Shown: piece by piece, positions 34,599-43,098 of the stretch
Layout: the number at the start of each line of letters is the position of its first letter
How positions within the stretch are numbered: position 1 is the stretch's first letter
DNA from: Devosiaceae bacterium
Lineage (GTDB): Bacteria; Pseudomonadota; Alphaproteobacteria; Rhizobiales; Devosiaceae
Direction: 5' to 3'
DNA length: 64,000 bases
Assembly: GCA_021648375.1 (NCBI GenBank)
Contig: JAKISW010000003.1
Location: 62,001 to 126,000 of the forward strand
The notes under the pieces: generated by a model
Databases searched by the model: none
Told to the model about the DNA's origin: nothing
What the model saw: the letters and a program-made list of their open reading frames with translations, nothing else
Position numbers and translations under genes: made by a program

Positions 34599-35768
34599 TT
34601 GAAAGCAAGTTTGCCTGCAAGCTCAAAAGGGCTGCTGTTTGATTTTGATCAATTGGTTGAAAGTGGTGTTTTAACTATCGACCCGGCCCAGCGCGAGGCT
34701 GCGGTTTTGCTTGAAAAGCTCTCAGATGATTTGGAGCAAAATCAGCGACACAAAAGAAGTTTCTCAAAATTCTTAGGCCAAAAAACACCTCATAAAAAGG
34801 GGCTTTATATCTGGGGTGATGTTGGTCGTGGTAAAACCCTGCTGATGGATATGTTTTATGAGCGGGTGGAAATTACCGCAAAAAGGCGGGTTCATTTTCA
34901 TGAGTTCATGGATGAATTACACCAGAATATTGCAATAATTCGGCAAAGTTACAGTAAAAATTACAGCAAAAATTACAGTAAAAATGATACTAAAAACCAC
35001 TCAAATTCAGATCCAATTTCAGAAGTGGTAAAACCGATAATCAAATCCACTTCTCTTTTGTGTTTTGATGAATTTCACGTCTCAGATATCACCAATGCAA
35101 TGCTTTTGGGGCGGCTGTTTGAAAAACTGTTTGATGGCGGAGTGGTGATGGTAGCCACATCAAATATAGAGCCGGAGAGGCTTTATCATAATGGATTAAA
35201 TCGCCAGTTGTTTTTGCCTTTTATCGAACTTTTGAAAAACAATTGTGAGGTCCTGCATCTAAAAGCTGAAAAAGACTATCGCCTAGACAAATTGAGCAGC
35301 CAGCCGGTTTTTCACTTTGGTGTCGGAGAAGATATCAGAAATCAAATTGAGCAACATTGGCAAATGTTAACTGGTCACCAAATATCTAAGCCAGGAACAG
35401 TTAGTGTTTTGGGGCGTGAAATTATTGTGCCGGCCATTGCTATGGGATGTGCAAGGTTTAAGTTTGAAGATCTTTGTGAGCAACCTCTTGGAGCCCGTGA
35501 TTATCTGGCCATCTCTCATGCATTTCATACGTTGGTGATTGAGGGTATTCCACAATTTGACAGAGATAATTCCAGCGCTGCAAAACGTTTTATTATTCTA
35601 ATTGATACTCTTTATGACCGGGGGGTAAAGCTGGTGGCCAGTTTTGACGTTGAGTTTGAAAGCCTGTCAGGGGACAAGAATACGGCGTTTGAATTTAAGC
35701 GCTGTGTTTCGCGATTAAATGAGATGGCTTCAATTGAATATCTGGCCAAAGGAAAAAATCCAGATTGA
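34599..35768 (+). CDS. zapE: ZapE / AFG1-family ATPase
   Basis: A 389-residue AAA-type ATPase of the AFG1/ZapE family (ZapE modulates the Z-ring in E. coli; mitochondrial AFG1 acts in protein quality control). Walker A is GLYIWGDVGRGKTLLMDMF near residue 68, followed by VHFHEFM; Walker B is LLCFDEFHVSDI near residue 150. A 12-base unit repeated four times or more (34950-34997) adds a Tyr-Ser-Lys-Asn run at about residues 118-133, in the loop before Walker B. TTG 34599 is the likely start, with weak support. The order omp19-like, zapE, mdh is familiar in Hyphomicrobiales. Confidence 0.9.
   Translation: MKASLPASSKGLLFDFDQLVESGVLTIDPAQREAAVLLEKLSDDLEQNQRHKRSFSKFLGQKTPHKKGLYIWGDVGRGKTLLMDMFYERVEITAKRRVHFHEFMDELHQNIAIIRQSYSKNYSKNYSKNDTKNHSNSDPISEVVKPIIKSTSLLCFDEFHVSDITNAMLLGRLFEKLFDGGVVMVATSNIEPERLYHNGLNRQLFLPFIELLKNNCEVLHLKAEKDYRLDKLSSQPVFHFGVGEDIRNQIEQHWQMLTGHQISKPGTVSVLGREIIVPAIAMGCARFKFEDLCEQPLGARDYLAISHAFHTLVIEGIPQFDRDNSSAAKRFIILIDTLYDRGVKLVASFDVEFESLSGDKNTAFEFKRCVSRLNEMASIEYLAKGKNPD
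34950..34997 (+). repeat. 12-base tandem repeat inside zapE
   Basis: Four consecutive 12-base units, the first three almost identical (TACAGTAAAAAT-type) and the fourth diverged, encode Tyr-Ser-Lys-Asn repeated and then Asp-Thr-Lys-Asn. A further weak unit follows. The length is a multiple of three, so copy changes keep the reading frame. Confidence 0.85.
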
Positions 35769-35863
35769 ACTGGAGAAGCTCAATTGGCATTGGCAGCGCG
35801 CTGGCGATAAATTTGTGTGCAGCGATGCTATATAAGTGAAATTGCGGATCAAAGCAAAAATTT

Positions 35864-35909
35864 GCCACTTAAGTGGCCCCAAAATGGTGTAAGTGGCCCC
35901 AAAATGGTG
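35864..35909. promoter_or_regulatory. Palindrome plus 19-bp direct repeat upstream of mdh
   Basis: GCCACTTAAGTGGC is a perfect 14-base palindrome (35864-35877). Its right half begins a 19-base unit, AAGTGGCCCCAAAATGGTG, that occurs twice (35871-35889 and 35891-35909), exactly 20 bases apart, or about two helical turns. It lies 90-136 bases before mdh, the head of the mdh-suc run, and could be an operator or a promoter-proximal duplication. Confidence 0.5.
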
Positions 35910-35999
35910 CTGATATCCGGTTTTTGTTGCACCAAAGGGGGCAGGGGTTTAATGATTCGTATTAGAAATTCAAACAGACAAATATAGGAAATATGTCCA

Positions 36000-36962
36000 A
36001 TGACGCGTAAAAAAATAGCTCTGATCGGTGCGGGTCAAATTGGTGGCACGCTTGCTCATCTGGCAGCCCTTAAAGATCTTGGTGATATCGTGTTGTTCGA
36101 TATTGCTGATGGGGTGCCCCAGGGCAAGGCGCTTGATCTTAGCCAGTCCGCACCGGAAAGCGGATATGATGCCGCTCTTAGCGGAACGTCGGAATATAAG
36201 GGCATTGCCGGGGCGGATGTTATTATCGTTACCGCCGGGGTGCCGCGCAAGCCGGGAATGAGCCGGGATGATTTGCTGGAAATCAATCTTAAGGTCATGG
36301 AGCAGGTGGGAGCGGGAATTTCTAAATATGCCCCTGATGCCTTTGTAATCTGCATAACCAATCCGCTAGATGCCATGGTTTGGGCCTTACAAAGATTTTC
36401 AGGCCTGCCAACCGGAAAAGTCGTGGGAATGGCCGGGGTTTTAGACAGTTCCAGATTTTGTCATTTTATCGCTGACGAGCTTGATGTTTCGATAAATGAC
36501 GTCAATGCCTTTGTTATGGGAGGGCATGGAGACACCATGGTGCCATTGCCCAGATATTCAACGGTTGGAGGCATTCCTCTGACTGATCTGGTAAAAATGG
36601 GCTGGCTGAAAAAATCCCGCCTTGATGAAATCGTACAGCGCACCCGGGACGGGGGGGCGGAAATTGTTGGCCTGCTTAAAACCGGGTCGGCGTTTTATGC
36701 GCCAGCTACTGCTGGAATTGCCATGGCGGAAAGCTATCTAAAAGACAAAAAACGGGTTTTGCCCTGTGCGGCATTTCTTAAGGGTGAATTTGGTGTCAAG
36801 GGCATGTATGTGGGCGTGCCATGCGTAATCGGGGCCAACGGGGTTGAGCGTATTATCGAAGTTTCACTTAATCGCACTGAACAGGGTCAATTCAATAAAT
36901 CCGTCGGCGCTGTAAATGGGCTGATCGATGTGTGCAAAAAAATCGCTCCAAAACTGGCTTAG
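36000..36962 (+). CDS. mdh: Malate dehydrogenase
   Basis: NAD-dependent oxidation of malate to oxaloacetate in the TCA cycle. The 320 residues match the LDH-like type of alphaproteobacteria. Motifs: ALIGAGQIGGTLAHLA at the N-terminus, VTAGVPRKPGMSRDDLL near residue 79 (substrate-binding Arg residues), ITNPLDAMVW near 118, and the catalytic His in MGGHGDTMVPL near residue 176. It begins the mdh-sucC-sucD-sucA-sucB-lpdA run. Confidence 0.97.
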   Translation: MTRKKIALIGAGQIGGTLAHLAALKDLGDIVLFDIADGVPQGKALDLSQSAPESGYDAALSGTSEYKGIAGADVIIVTAGVPRKPGMSRDDLLEINLKVMEQVGAGISKYAPDAFVICITNPLDAMVWALQRFSGLPTGKVVGMAGVLDSSRFCHFIADELDVSINDVNAFVMGGHGDTMVPLPRYSTVGGIPLTDLVKMGWLKKSRLDEIVQRTRDGGAEIVGLLKTGSAFYAPATAGIAMAESYLKDKKRVLPCAAFLKGEFGVKGMYVGVPCVIGANGVERIIEVSLNRTEQGQFNKSVGAVNGLIDVCKKIAPKLA

Positions 36963-37041
36963 GCGATTTTTATACTTGGTATTTTTATAAAGGTCTGTCC
37001 TTTAATAAGGGCCGGCAATTTAATAAAGGGCTGACAGGCAA

Positions 37042-38238
37042 ATGAATATTCACGAACATCAGGCAAAAGCCTTGCTGAAAGAATTTGGCGCACCGGTGGC
37101 AAAGGGAGTGGCGGTTTTTGCCCCCGAGGCTGCCCTTAAGGCGGCCAATTCTCTGCCCGGACCCGTATATGTGGTTAAAAGCCAGATTCATGCGGGCGGC
37201 AGAGGCAAGGGCCGGTTTAAGGAGTTGGGCGCGGATGCAGAAGGGGGTGTTCGTTTGGCCCGTTCGGTGGATGAGGTCGTCTCTCATGCCAATGATATGC
37301 TGGGCAATATTCTTGTTACCAAACAGACCGGGCCAGCGGGCAAGCAGGTTAATCGCATATATATTGAAGATGGGGCGGATATCGCAAAAGAGCTTTATCT
37401 TTCTATTCTGGTCAACCGGGAAAGTGGAAAGGTAAGCTTTGTTGCCTCCACCGAAGGGGGGATGGATATTGAGGGGGTTGCCGAAGAAACTCCGGAAAAA
37501 ATTCACACGTTGGATATAGAGCCTGAAGATGGAGTTACCAAGGAGAAAGCCACGGCAATATGTGATGCCCTACAGCTTGAAGGGGTGGGACGAAGTGATG
37601 GCATGGAATTGTTTGTGCAGCTTTATGACGCCTTTGTCGCCAAGGATATGAGCCTGCTGGAAATTAATCCGCTGGTGGTTTTAGGGGACGGGCATCTGGT
37701 GGTTTTGGATGCAAAAGTATCATTTGATAATAATGCTCTGTTTAAGCATCCTGATATCCAGAGTTTGCGCGATCTAAGCGAAGAAGATGAAAAAGAAATC
37801 GAAGCGGGCAAATATGATCTGGCCTATATCGCCCTTGAAGGCTCGATCGGGTGCATGGTCAATGGGGCCGGTCTGGCCATGGCGACCATGGATATTATTA
37901 AATTATATGGAGAGCAACCTGCCAACTTTTTGGATGTGGGTGGTGGAGCCACGGCTGAAAAAGTCACGGCTGCCTTTAAAATCATTACCTCAGATCCCAG
38001 CGTAAAGGGAATTCTGGTAAACATATTTGGCGGCATCATGCGCTGTGATATTATTGCTGAGGGGGTTTTGCAGGCGGTCAAGGAAATGGGCCTGAATGTG
38101 CCTTTGGTTGTTCGCCTTGAAGGGACCAAAGTCGCCGAGGGTAAAAAACTGATTGATGAAAGTGATCTGGATGTAATTTCGGCCAATGATCTGGATGATG
38201 CAGCGCAAAAAATCGTAGCGGCCGTTAAAGGGGAATAG
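37042..38238 (+). CDS. sucC: Succinyl-CoA synthetase beta subunit SucC
   Basis: ATP-grasp subunit of succinyl-CoA synthetase, which makes ATP or GTP while converting succinyl-CoA to succinate. It is 398 residues. It opens MNIHEHQAKALLKEFGAPV and has VVKSQIHAGGRGKGRFKE near residue 43, LEINPLVVLGDGHLVVLDAK near 208 (Mg ligands) and NIFGGIMRCDIIAEG near 330. AGGG-type purines lie upstream. In most relatives sucD follows directly; here a gene for an exported protein starts two bases after the stop. Confidence 0.97.
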   Translation: MNIHEHQAKALLKEFGAPVAKGVAVFAPEAALKAANSLPGPVYVVKSQIHAGGRGKGRFKELGADAEGGVRLARSVDEVVSHANDMLGNILVTKQTGPAGKQVNRIYIEDGADIAKELYLSILVNRESGKVSFVASTEGGMDIEGVAEETPEKIHTLDIEPEDGVTKEKATAICDALQLEGVGRSDGMELFVQLYDAFVAKDMSLLEINPLVVLGDGHLVVLDAKVSFDNNALFKHPDIQSLRDLSEEDEKEIEAGKYDLAYIALEGSIGCMVNGAGLAMATMDIIKLYGEQPANFLDVGGGATAEKVTAAFKIITSDPSVKGILVNIFGGIMRCDIIAEGVLQAVKEMGLNVPLVVRLEGTKVAEGKKLIDESDLDVISANDLDDAAQKIVAAVKGE

Positions 38239-38240
38239 AA

Positions 38241-38885
38241 ATGGCATGTGAAGCAACAGCAATAGTTAAAACAGCCATAGTTTCTTTGGGGGTGATTGGA
38301 GTTCTTGGGCAGCCGGTTTTGGCAAAACATGCAAAAACAGCAGAGCCAGTCACAACTCAAAGCGCGCCTTTGGCAACTGATCTGGCAGCCGACGATCCGG
38401 CCACGGCAGTGGAGCCTACGACGACGTCTGATCCGGGTGTCCTTGTGTTAAATGACGCCATTAAACTGTGCCAACTGGTGGTGGATAACCGGCAGGCAAT
38501 CATTGGGGCGCTGGATGATGGCGGCTGGAACAGTGACATTGATTATGATGTTGGCAATGCTCCCTTTTATAAAGAAATTTCAGCTGATCGGGAATATGAG
38601 GGAGCTGGCAAAGCCGAAATCTGGGGCTTTTTAGAGGATTATCCTGGATATGAAATGGGTTATTGTTCATTTGAAATACTTTCCCCGCAGGTAAAAATAG
38701 ATCTTTCAATGATTGATGTGCTGCCCGACATGGTGGGTGAATTGATTGTCGGTGATGAAAAAACCAATGGAGCATGGCGCAATGATGCAGGCGATGTTGG
38801 AGAAGCCAACATTTTTATCCATGCATTTGAGAGCGCAGATACCTTTTTTTACCAGATTAGTATGATCAAGAATCTGAACAAATAA
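38241..38885 (+). CDS. Exported protein of unknown function inserted between sucC and sucD
   Basis: A 214-residue protein with an N-terminal signal peptide (hydrophobic stretch ending Val-Leu-Ala-Lys) followed by a Thr/Ala/Pro/Asp-rich, probably disordered segment up to about residue 70. The remaining about 145 residues form a domain with two Cys (KLCQLVV and GYCSFEIL) and several aromatic strands. I recognise no family. It starts two bases after sucC, with AGGGG inside sucC as its ribosome binding site, and ends 60 bases before sucD, so it is almost certainly co-transcribed with the suc genes. The domain is acidic, as expected for a periplasmic protein. Confidence 0.75.
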   Translation: MACEATAIVKTAIVSLGVIGVLGQPVLAKHAKTAEPVTTQSAPLATDLAADDPATAVEPTTTSDPGVLVLNDAIKLCQLVVDNRQAIIGALDDGGWNSDIDYDVGNAPFYKEISADREYEGAGKAEIWGFLEDYPGYEMGYCSFEILSPQVKIDLSMIDVLPDMVGELIVGDEKTNGAWRNDAGDVGEANIFIHAFESADTFFYQISMIKNLNK

Positions 38886-38910
38886 CATTCAGCTTTTTTA
38901 AAAATAAAGC

Positions 38911-38924
38911 GGCAAATATTTGCC
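38911..38924. promoter_or_regulatory. 14-bp palindrome upstream of sucD
   Basis: GGCAAATATTTGCC is a perfect palindrome in the 60-base gap before sucD, ending 11 bases before the GGAG ribosome binding site. In RNA it could form a small hairpin next to the site; in DNA it could be an operator. No T-run follows. Confidence 0.35.
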
Positions 38925-38945
38925 ACCAACGGAGCTTTTTAACCC

Positions 38946-39848
38946 ATGTCAATTCTTGTCAATAAAGACACCAAAATACTGGTACAGGGCCTGACCGGAA
39001 AAACCGGAACATTCCACACTGAACAGGCACTGGCCTATTTTGGCACTAAAATGGTTGGTGGAACCCACCCGAAAAAAGGTGGTCAGAAATGGGTTAGCAC
39101 CGAGGGGGTGGAACTGCCGATTTTTACCACTGTGGCAGAAGGTAAAGAGGTCACCGGGGCTAATGCCAGTGTTATATATGTGCCCCCGGCCGGAGCCGCG
39201 GCGGCGATAATTGAAGCGATTGATGCTGAAATACCCTTGATTGTGGCGATTACCGAAGGGGTTCCGGTTTTGGATATGGTGAAAGTTAAAGCAAGGCTCG
39301 CCAAATCCAGTTCGCGGCTGATAGGGCCAAACTGCCCCGGGATCATGACCCCTGATGAGTGCAAAATCGGCATTATGCCGGGCAATATTTTCAAAAAAGG
39401 CTCGGTAGGGATTGTATCGCGCTCCGGCACTTTGACCTATGAGGCGGTTTTTCAAACCACTAATGAAGGTCTGGGCCAAACCACAGCTATTGGCATTGGG
39501 GGTGATCCGGTAAAGGGTACAGAATTTATTGACGTATTGGAATTATTCCTTGCCGACGAGGAAACCAAATCCATGGTGATGATCGGGGAAATTGGTGGCT
39601 CGGCAGAAGAAGAAGCAGCGCAGTTTTTGATCGATGAGGCCAAGCGGGGGCGCTCCAAGCCAGTAGCCGGCTTTATTGCCGGTCTTACCGCGCCACCGGG
39701 GCGCACAATGGGCCATGCCGGGGCGGTAATATCAGGTGGCAAAGGTGGCGCAGAAGACAAAATTGAGGCCATGGAAGCGGCAGGAATTGCAGTTTCGCGC
39801 TCTCCGGCAAAAATTGGCGAGGCATTAGTGGCATTGTTAAAGGGCTAA
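38946..39848 (+). CDS. sucD: Succinyl-CoA synthetase alpha subunit SucD
   Basis: CoA-binding subunit carrying the phosphohistidine. It is 300 residues. Motifs: VQGLTGKTGTFHTEQAL near residue 12, YVPPAGAAAAIIEAID near 77, IGPNCPGIMTP near 119, SRSGTLTYEA near 156, and the active His in GHAGAVISGGKGGAEDK near residue 257. GGAG precedes the ATG. Confidence 0.97.
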   Translation: MSILVNKDTKILVQGLTGKTGTFHTEQALAYFGTKMVGGTHPKKGGQKWVSTEGVELPIFTTVAEGKEVTGANASVIYVPPAGAAAAIIEAIDAEIPLIVAITEGVPVLDMVKVKARLAKSSSRLIGPNCPGIMTPDECKIGIMPGNIFKKGSVGIVSRSGTLTYEAVFQTTNEGLGQTTAIGIGGDPVKGTEFIDVLELFLADEETKSMVMIGEIGGSAEEEAAQFLIDEAKRGRSKPVAGFIAGLTAPPGRTMGHAGAVISGGKGGAEDKIEAMEAAGIAVSRSPAKIGEALVALLKG

Positions 39849-40033
39849 GGGGCTTTTTGAAGGGTTCTTCTAATAAAGATTTTTGATGAATATCAGTGCA
39901 TATTATCGTCTTGTTTCCAGTGTTAACAAAATACTAACGGATGCCTGAAAAAAGAGAAGCATTAGAAATTTTCTAACCGGCAATTTTTGGCCTGAACAGG
40001 GAAGAGGCGGGGTGGCCTGCCTGCGCAAACAAC

Positions 40034-43024
40034 ATGAAACGACAAGAAGAGAACTCAGCGTTCTTAGCTACTTCTTTCCTCTATGGGGGCAATGCAACCT
40101 ATGTGGAAGAACTTTATTCCCGATTCAAAGAAGACCCCAATTCAGTCGATGAAACATGGGCGGGGTTTTTCAATTCCTTAGGGGATGCGCCGGGTGAGGC
40201 GATAGCTGCGGCAAATGGTGCCAGTTGGAAGCGGGGCGATTGGCCACAAGCTGCCAGTGGTGAAATGGTTGCCGCTTTCGATGGGGACTGGGGAAATCTT
40301 GCTGAGAAATCAGGTGCCAAGGCAATTAAAAAAGCCAAAACAGATGACAAAAAAATAGATGTGGAACAGGTGGCTCAGGCCAGCCGTGATTCCATTAGAG
40401 CGTCGATGATGATCCGCGCCTATCGGATGCGCGGACATTTGCATGCGGATCTGGATCCGCTGAAATTGCAGGAAAAGGCCGCCGCACCGGAGCTGGACCC
40501 GCGCTCATACGGATTTGTTGAGGCGGATTTTTCACGACCGATATTTATCGACAATATGCTGGGGCTTGAATATGCAAGCATTTCCCAAATGGTGGAAATA
40601 TTACAGCGCACCTACTGCTCGACTTTGGGTGTGGAGTTTATGCATATTTCAGACCCGGTATCCAAGGGCTGGATACAGGAGCGGATTGAGGGACCTGACA
40701 AGGAAATATCGTTTACTACCGAGGGCAAAAAAGCCATTTTAAACAAGCTGATTGAGGCGGAGGGGTTTGAGAAATTCCTCGACGTTAAATATACCGGCAC
40801 CAAGCGATTTGGTCTGGATGGCTCTGAGAGCCTCATCCCAGCAATGGAGCAGATAATCAAGCGCGGCGGAGCGCTGGGGGTTAAGGACATTGTGCTTGGC
40901 ATGCCCCATCGCGGGCGCTTAAATGTGCTGACCCAGGTTATGGGCAAGCCCCACAGGGCTTTGTTTCACGAATTCAAGGGTGGTGCTTATTATCCGGATG
41001 ATGTGGAGGGTTCCGGTGATGTGAAATATCATTTAGGGGCCTCATCCGACAGGGTGTTTGATGACAATGTCGTGCATCTTTCACTGACGGCAAATCCATC
41101 GCATCTGGAAATAGTCAACCCTGTTGTGCTTGGTAAAGCGCGGGCAAAACAGGATCAGCATTCTGAAGTTGATGATCGTTTTGTTGCCGATACCACCCAG
41201 ACCAACAGACAGGTGGTTTTGCCCCTGTTGCTGCATGGGGATGCGGCCTTTGCCGGACAGGGCGTGGTGGCGGAATGTTTTGGCCTTTCGGGTCTTAAGG
41301 GGCACAGAACCGGCGGATCAATTCATTTTGTGGTCAATAACCAGATCGGTTTTACAACTTCTCCCATTTATTCGCGTTCCTCACCTTATCCAACTGACGT
41401 GGCAAAGATGATCGAAGCGCCAGTATTTCACGTTAACGGGGATGATCCTGAAGCTGTGGTGTTTGCTGCAAAAGTGGCAACCGAATATCGCCAGAAATTT
41501 GGTAAACCGGTTGTTGTTGACATGTTCTGCTATCGTCGATTTGGGCATAATGAGGGGGATGAACCCTCTTTCACACAGCCATTGATGTATCAGCAGATCA
41601 GGGGCCATAAATCCACTCTTGAGCTTTATTCGGCAAAACTCATTAAAGAAGGTGTGGTTAGCGCTGCCGAAGTTGAAACCATGAAGCTTGACTGGCGTGC
41701 CAAGCTGGAAGTGGAATTTGCCGGGGGTGAAAATTATCGTCCCAATAAGGCGGATTGGCTGGATGGAGCTTGGAAAAAACTCAAAGCTGCCGAACTTGAA
41801 GGGGCAAGGCGGGGCGATACCGGAGTTGAAATCAAAGATCTTAAGGCAATCGGGCAATCCATAACCACAATCCCCCACGAATTTAGTGCCCATAGGACAA
41901 TTTTGAGATTTTTGAAAAATCGCAAAAATGCAATCGACAAGGGCGAAGGTATTGACTGGGCAACCGGCGAGGCCTTGGCGTTTGGCAGTATGGTGGCGGA
42001 GGGGCATCCGGTGCGTCTTAGCGGTCAGGATTGCGAACGGGGTACGTTTTCTCAACGTCATACTGTTTTGTCGGATCAAAAAACAGGTGAAACTTTTACA
42101 CCATTAAATCACATTTCGCCCGATCAGGGTCGCTATGAGGTTATTAATTCCATGCTTTCTGAAGAGGCGGTGTTGGGATTTGAATATGGATATTCGCTGG
42201 CCGAACCCAATGCGCTAACGCTTTGGGAAGGGCAATTTGGCGATTTTGTCAACGGCGCTCAGGTGGTGATTGATCAGTTTATTTCTTCTGGGGAGCAAAA
42301 ATGGTTCCGCATGAGTGGTTTGGTTTTATTGCTGCCTCATGGTTACGAGGGGCAGGGACCTGAGCATTCTTCAGCAAGGCTTGAAAGATTTTTGCAGCTT
42401 TGTGCCGAAGATAATATGCAGGTGGCCAATTGCACAACACCGGCCAACTATTTTCATATTCTGCGCCGTCAATTGTTGCGCGAATTTAGAAAGCCGTTGA
42501 TTTTGATGACGCCGAAATCGCTTTTGCGGCATAAAAAAGCCGTTTCCACACTGGCGGAATTAGGCCCTGATTCTTGTTTTCATCGCCTGTTGTGGGATGA
42601 TGCGCAGGCTCCAGGACCACAAAAAACCTCCATCAAACTGGTTGATGATGATAAAATCCGTCGGGTGATATTGTGCAGCGGAAAAGTCTATTTTGATCTG
42701 CTGGAAGATAGAGAAAAACGCGGTGTCAATGATGTGTATCTGATGCGCCTGGAGCAACTATATCCGTTTCCTGCCAAGGCCTTGCATTCAGAATTGTCCA
42801 GATTTGAAAATGCGCAAATCGTTTGGTGTCAGGAAGAACCTAAAAATATGGGCGCATGGGCATTTATTCAGCCCTATGTGGAGTGGGTTCTGGGACAATT
42901 GGGACGGACTGGCGAGCGGCCAATCTATGTGGGTCGGGCTTCGGCGGCTTCCCCTGCTACCGGCATGATGAGCAAACATCTTTATGAACTGAAAGCCTTT
43001 CTTGATGAAGCTTTTGCGGAATGA
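40034..43024 (+). CDS. sucA: 2-oxoglutarate dehydrogenase E1 component SucA
   Basis: Thiamine-diphosphate-dependent decarboxylase of the 2-oxoglutarate dehydrogenase complex. It is 996 residues. The N-terminal segment (FLYGGNATYVEELYSRFKED) is the E2-binding region. The domain with MPHRGRLNVLTQVMGKP lies near residue 291, followed by HLGASSDR and SHLEIVNPVV. HGDAAFAGQGVVAECFG near residue 398 is part of the thiamine site, and RRFGHNEGDEP near 500 carries His and Glu. The C-terminal third holds the VLGFEYGYSLAEP and LLPHGYEGQGPEHSSARLER segments. It begins 185 bases after sucD. Confidence 0.98.
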   Translation: MKRQEENSAFLATSFLYGGNATYVEELYSRFKEDPNSVDETWAGFFNSLGDAPGEAIAAANGASWKRGDWPQAASGEMVAAFDGDWGNLAEKSGAKAIKKAKTDDKKIDVEQVAQASRDSIRASMMIRAYRMRGHLHADLDPLKLQEKAAAPELDPRSYGFVEADFSRPIFIDNMLGLEYASISQMVEILQRTYCSTLGVEFMHISDPVSKGWIQERIEGPDKEISFTTEGKKAILNKLIEAEGFEKFLDVKYTGTKRFGLDGSESLIPAMEQIIKRGGALGVKDIVLGMPHRGRLNVLTQVMGKPHRALFHEFKGGAYYPDDVEGSGDVKYHLGASSDRVFDDNVVHLSLTANPSHLEIVNPVVLGKARAKQDQHSEVDDRFVADTTQTNRQVVLPLLLHGDAAFAGQGVVAECFGLSGLKGHRTGGSIHFVVNNQIGFTTSPIYSRSSPYPTDVAKMIEAPVFHVNGDDPEAVVFAAKVATEYRQKFGKPVVVDMFCYRRFGHNEGDEPSFTQPLMYQQIRGHKSTLELYSAKLIKEGVVSAAEVETMKLDWRAKLEVEFAGGENYRPNKADWLDGAWKKLKAAELEGARRGDTGVEIKDLKAIGQSITTIPHEFSAHRTILRFLKNRKNAIDKGEGIDWATGEALAFGSMVAEGHPVRLSGQDCERGTFSQRHTVLSDQKTGETFTPLNHISPDQGRYEVINSMLSEEAVLGFEYGYSLAEPNALTLWEGQFGDFVNGAQVVIDQFISSGEQKWFRMSGLVLLLPHGYEGQGPEHSSARLERFLQLCAEDNMQVANCTTPANYFHILRRQLLREFRKPLILMTPKSLLRHKKAVSTLAELGPDSCFHRLLWDDAQAPGPQKTSIKLVDDDKIRRVILCSGKVYFDLLEDREKRGVNDVYLMRLEQLYPFPAKALHSELSRFENAQIVWCQEEPKNMGAWAFIQPYVEWVLGQLGRTGERPIYVGRASAASPATGMMSKHLYELKAFLDEAFAE

Positions 43025-43098
43025 GGCTTTTGCAGAATAAAACATTCATAGAATGAAACAACTTTAATAATTGCAGCAAACTTTAAGGACCAAACCTT

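Noticed and set aside
41381..42079. A 232-codon ORF antisense to sucA
   Set aside because: It lies fully within the well-supported sucA frame, and the translation shows no domain or start signal.
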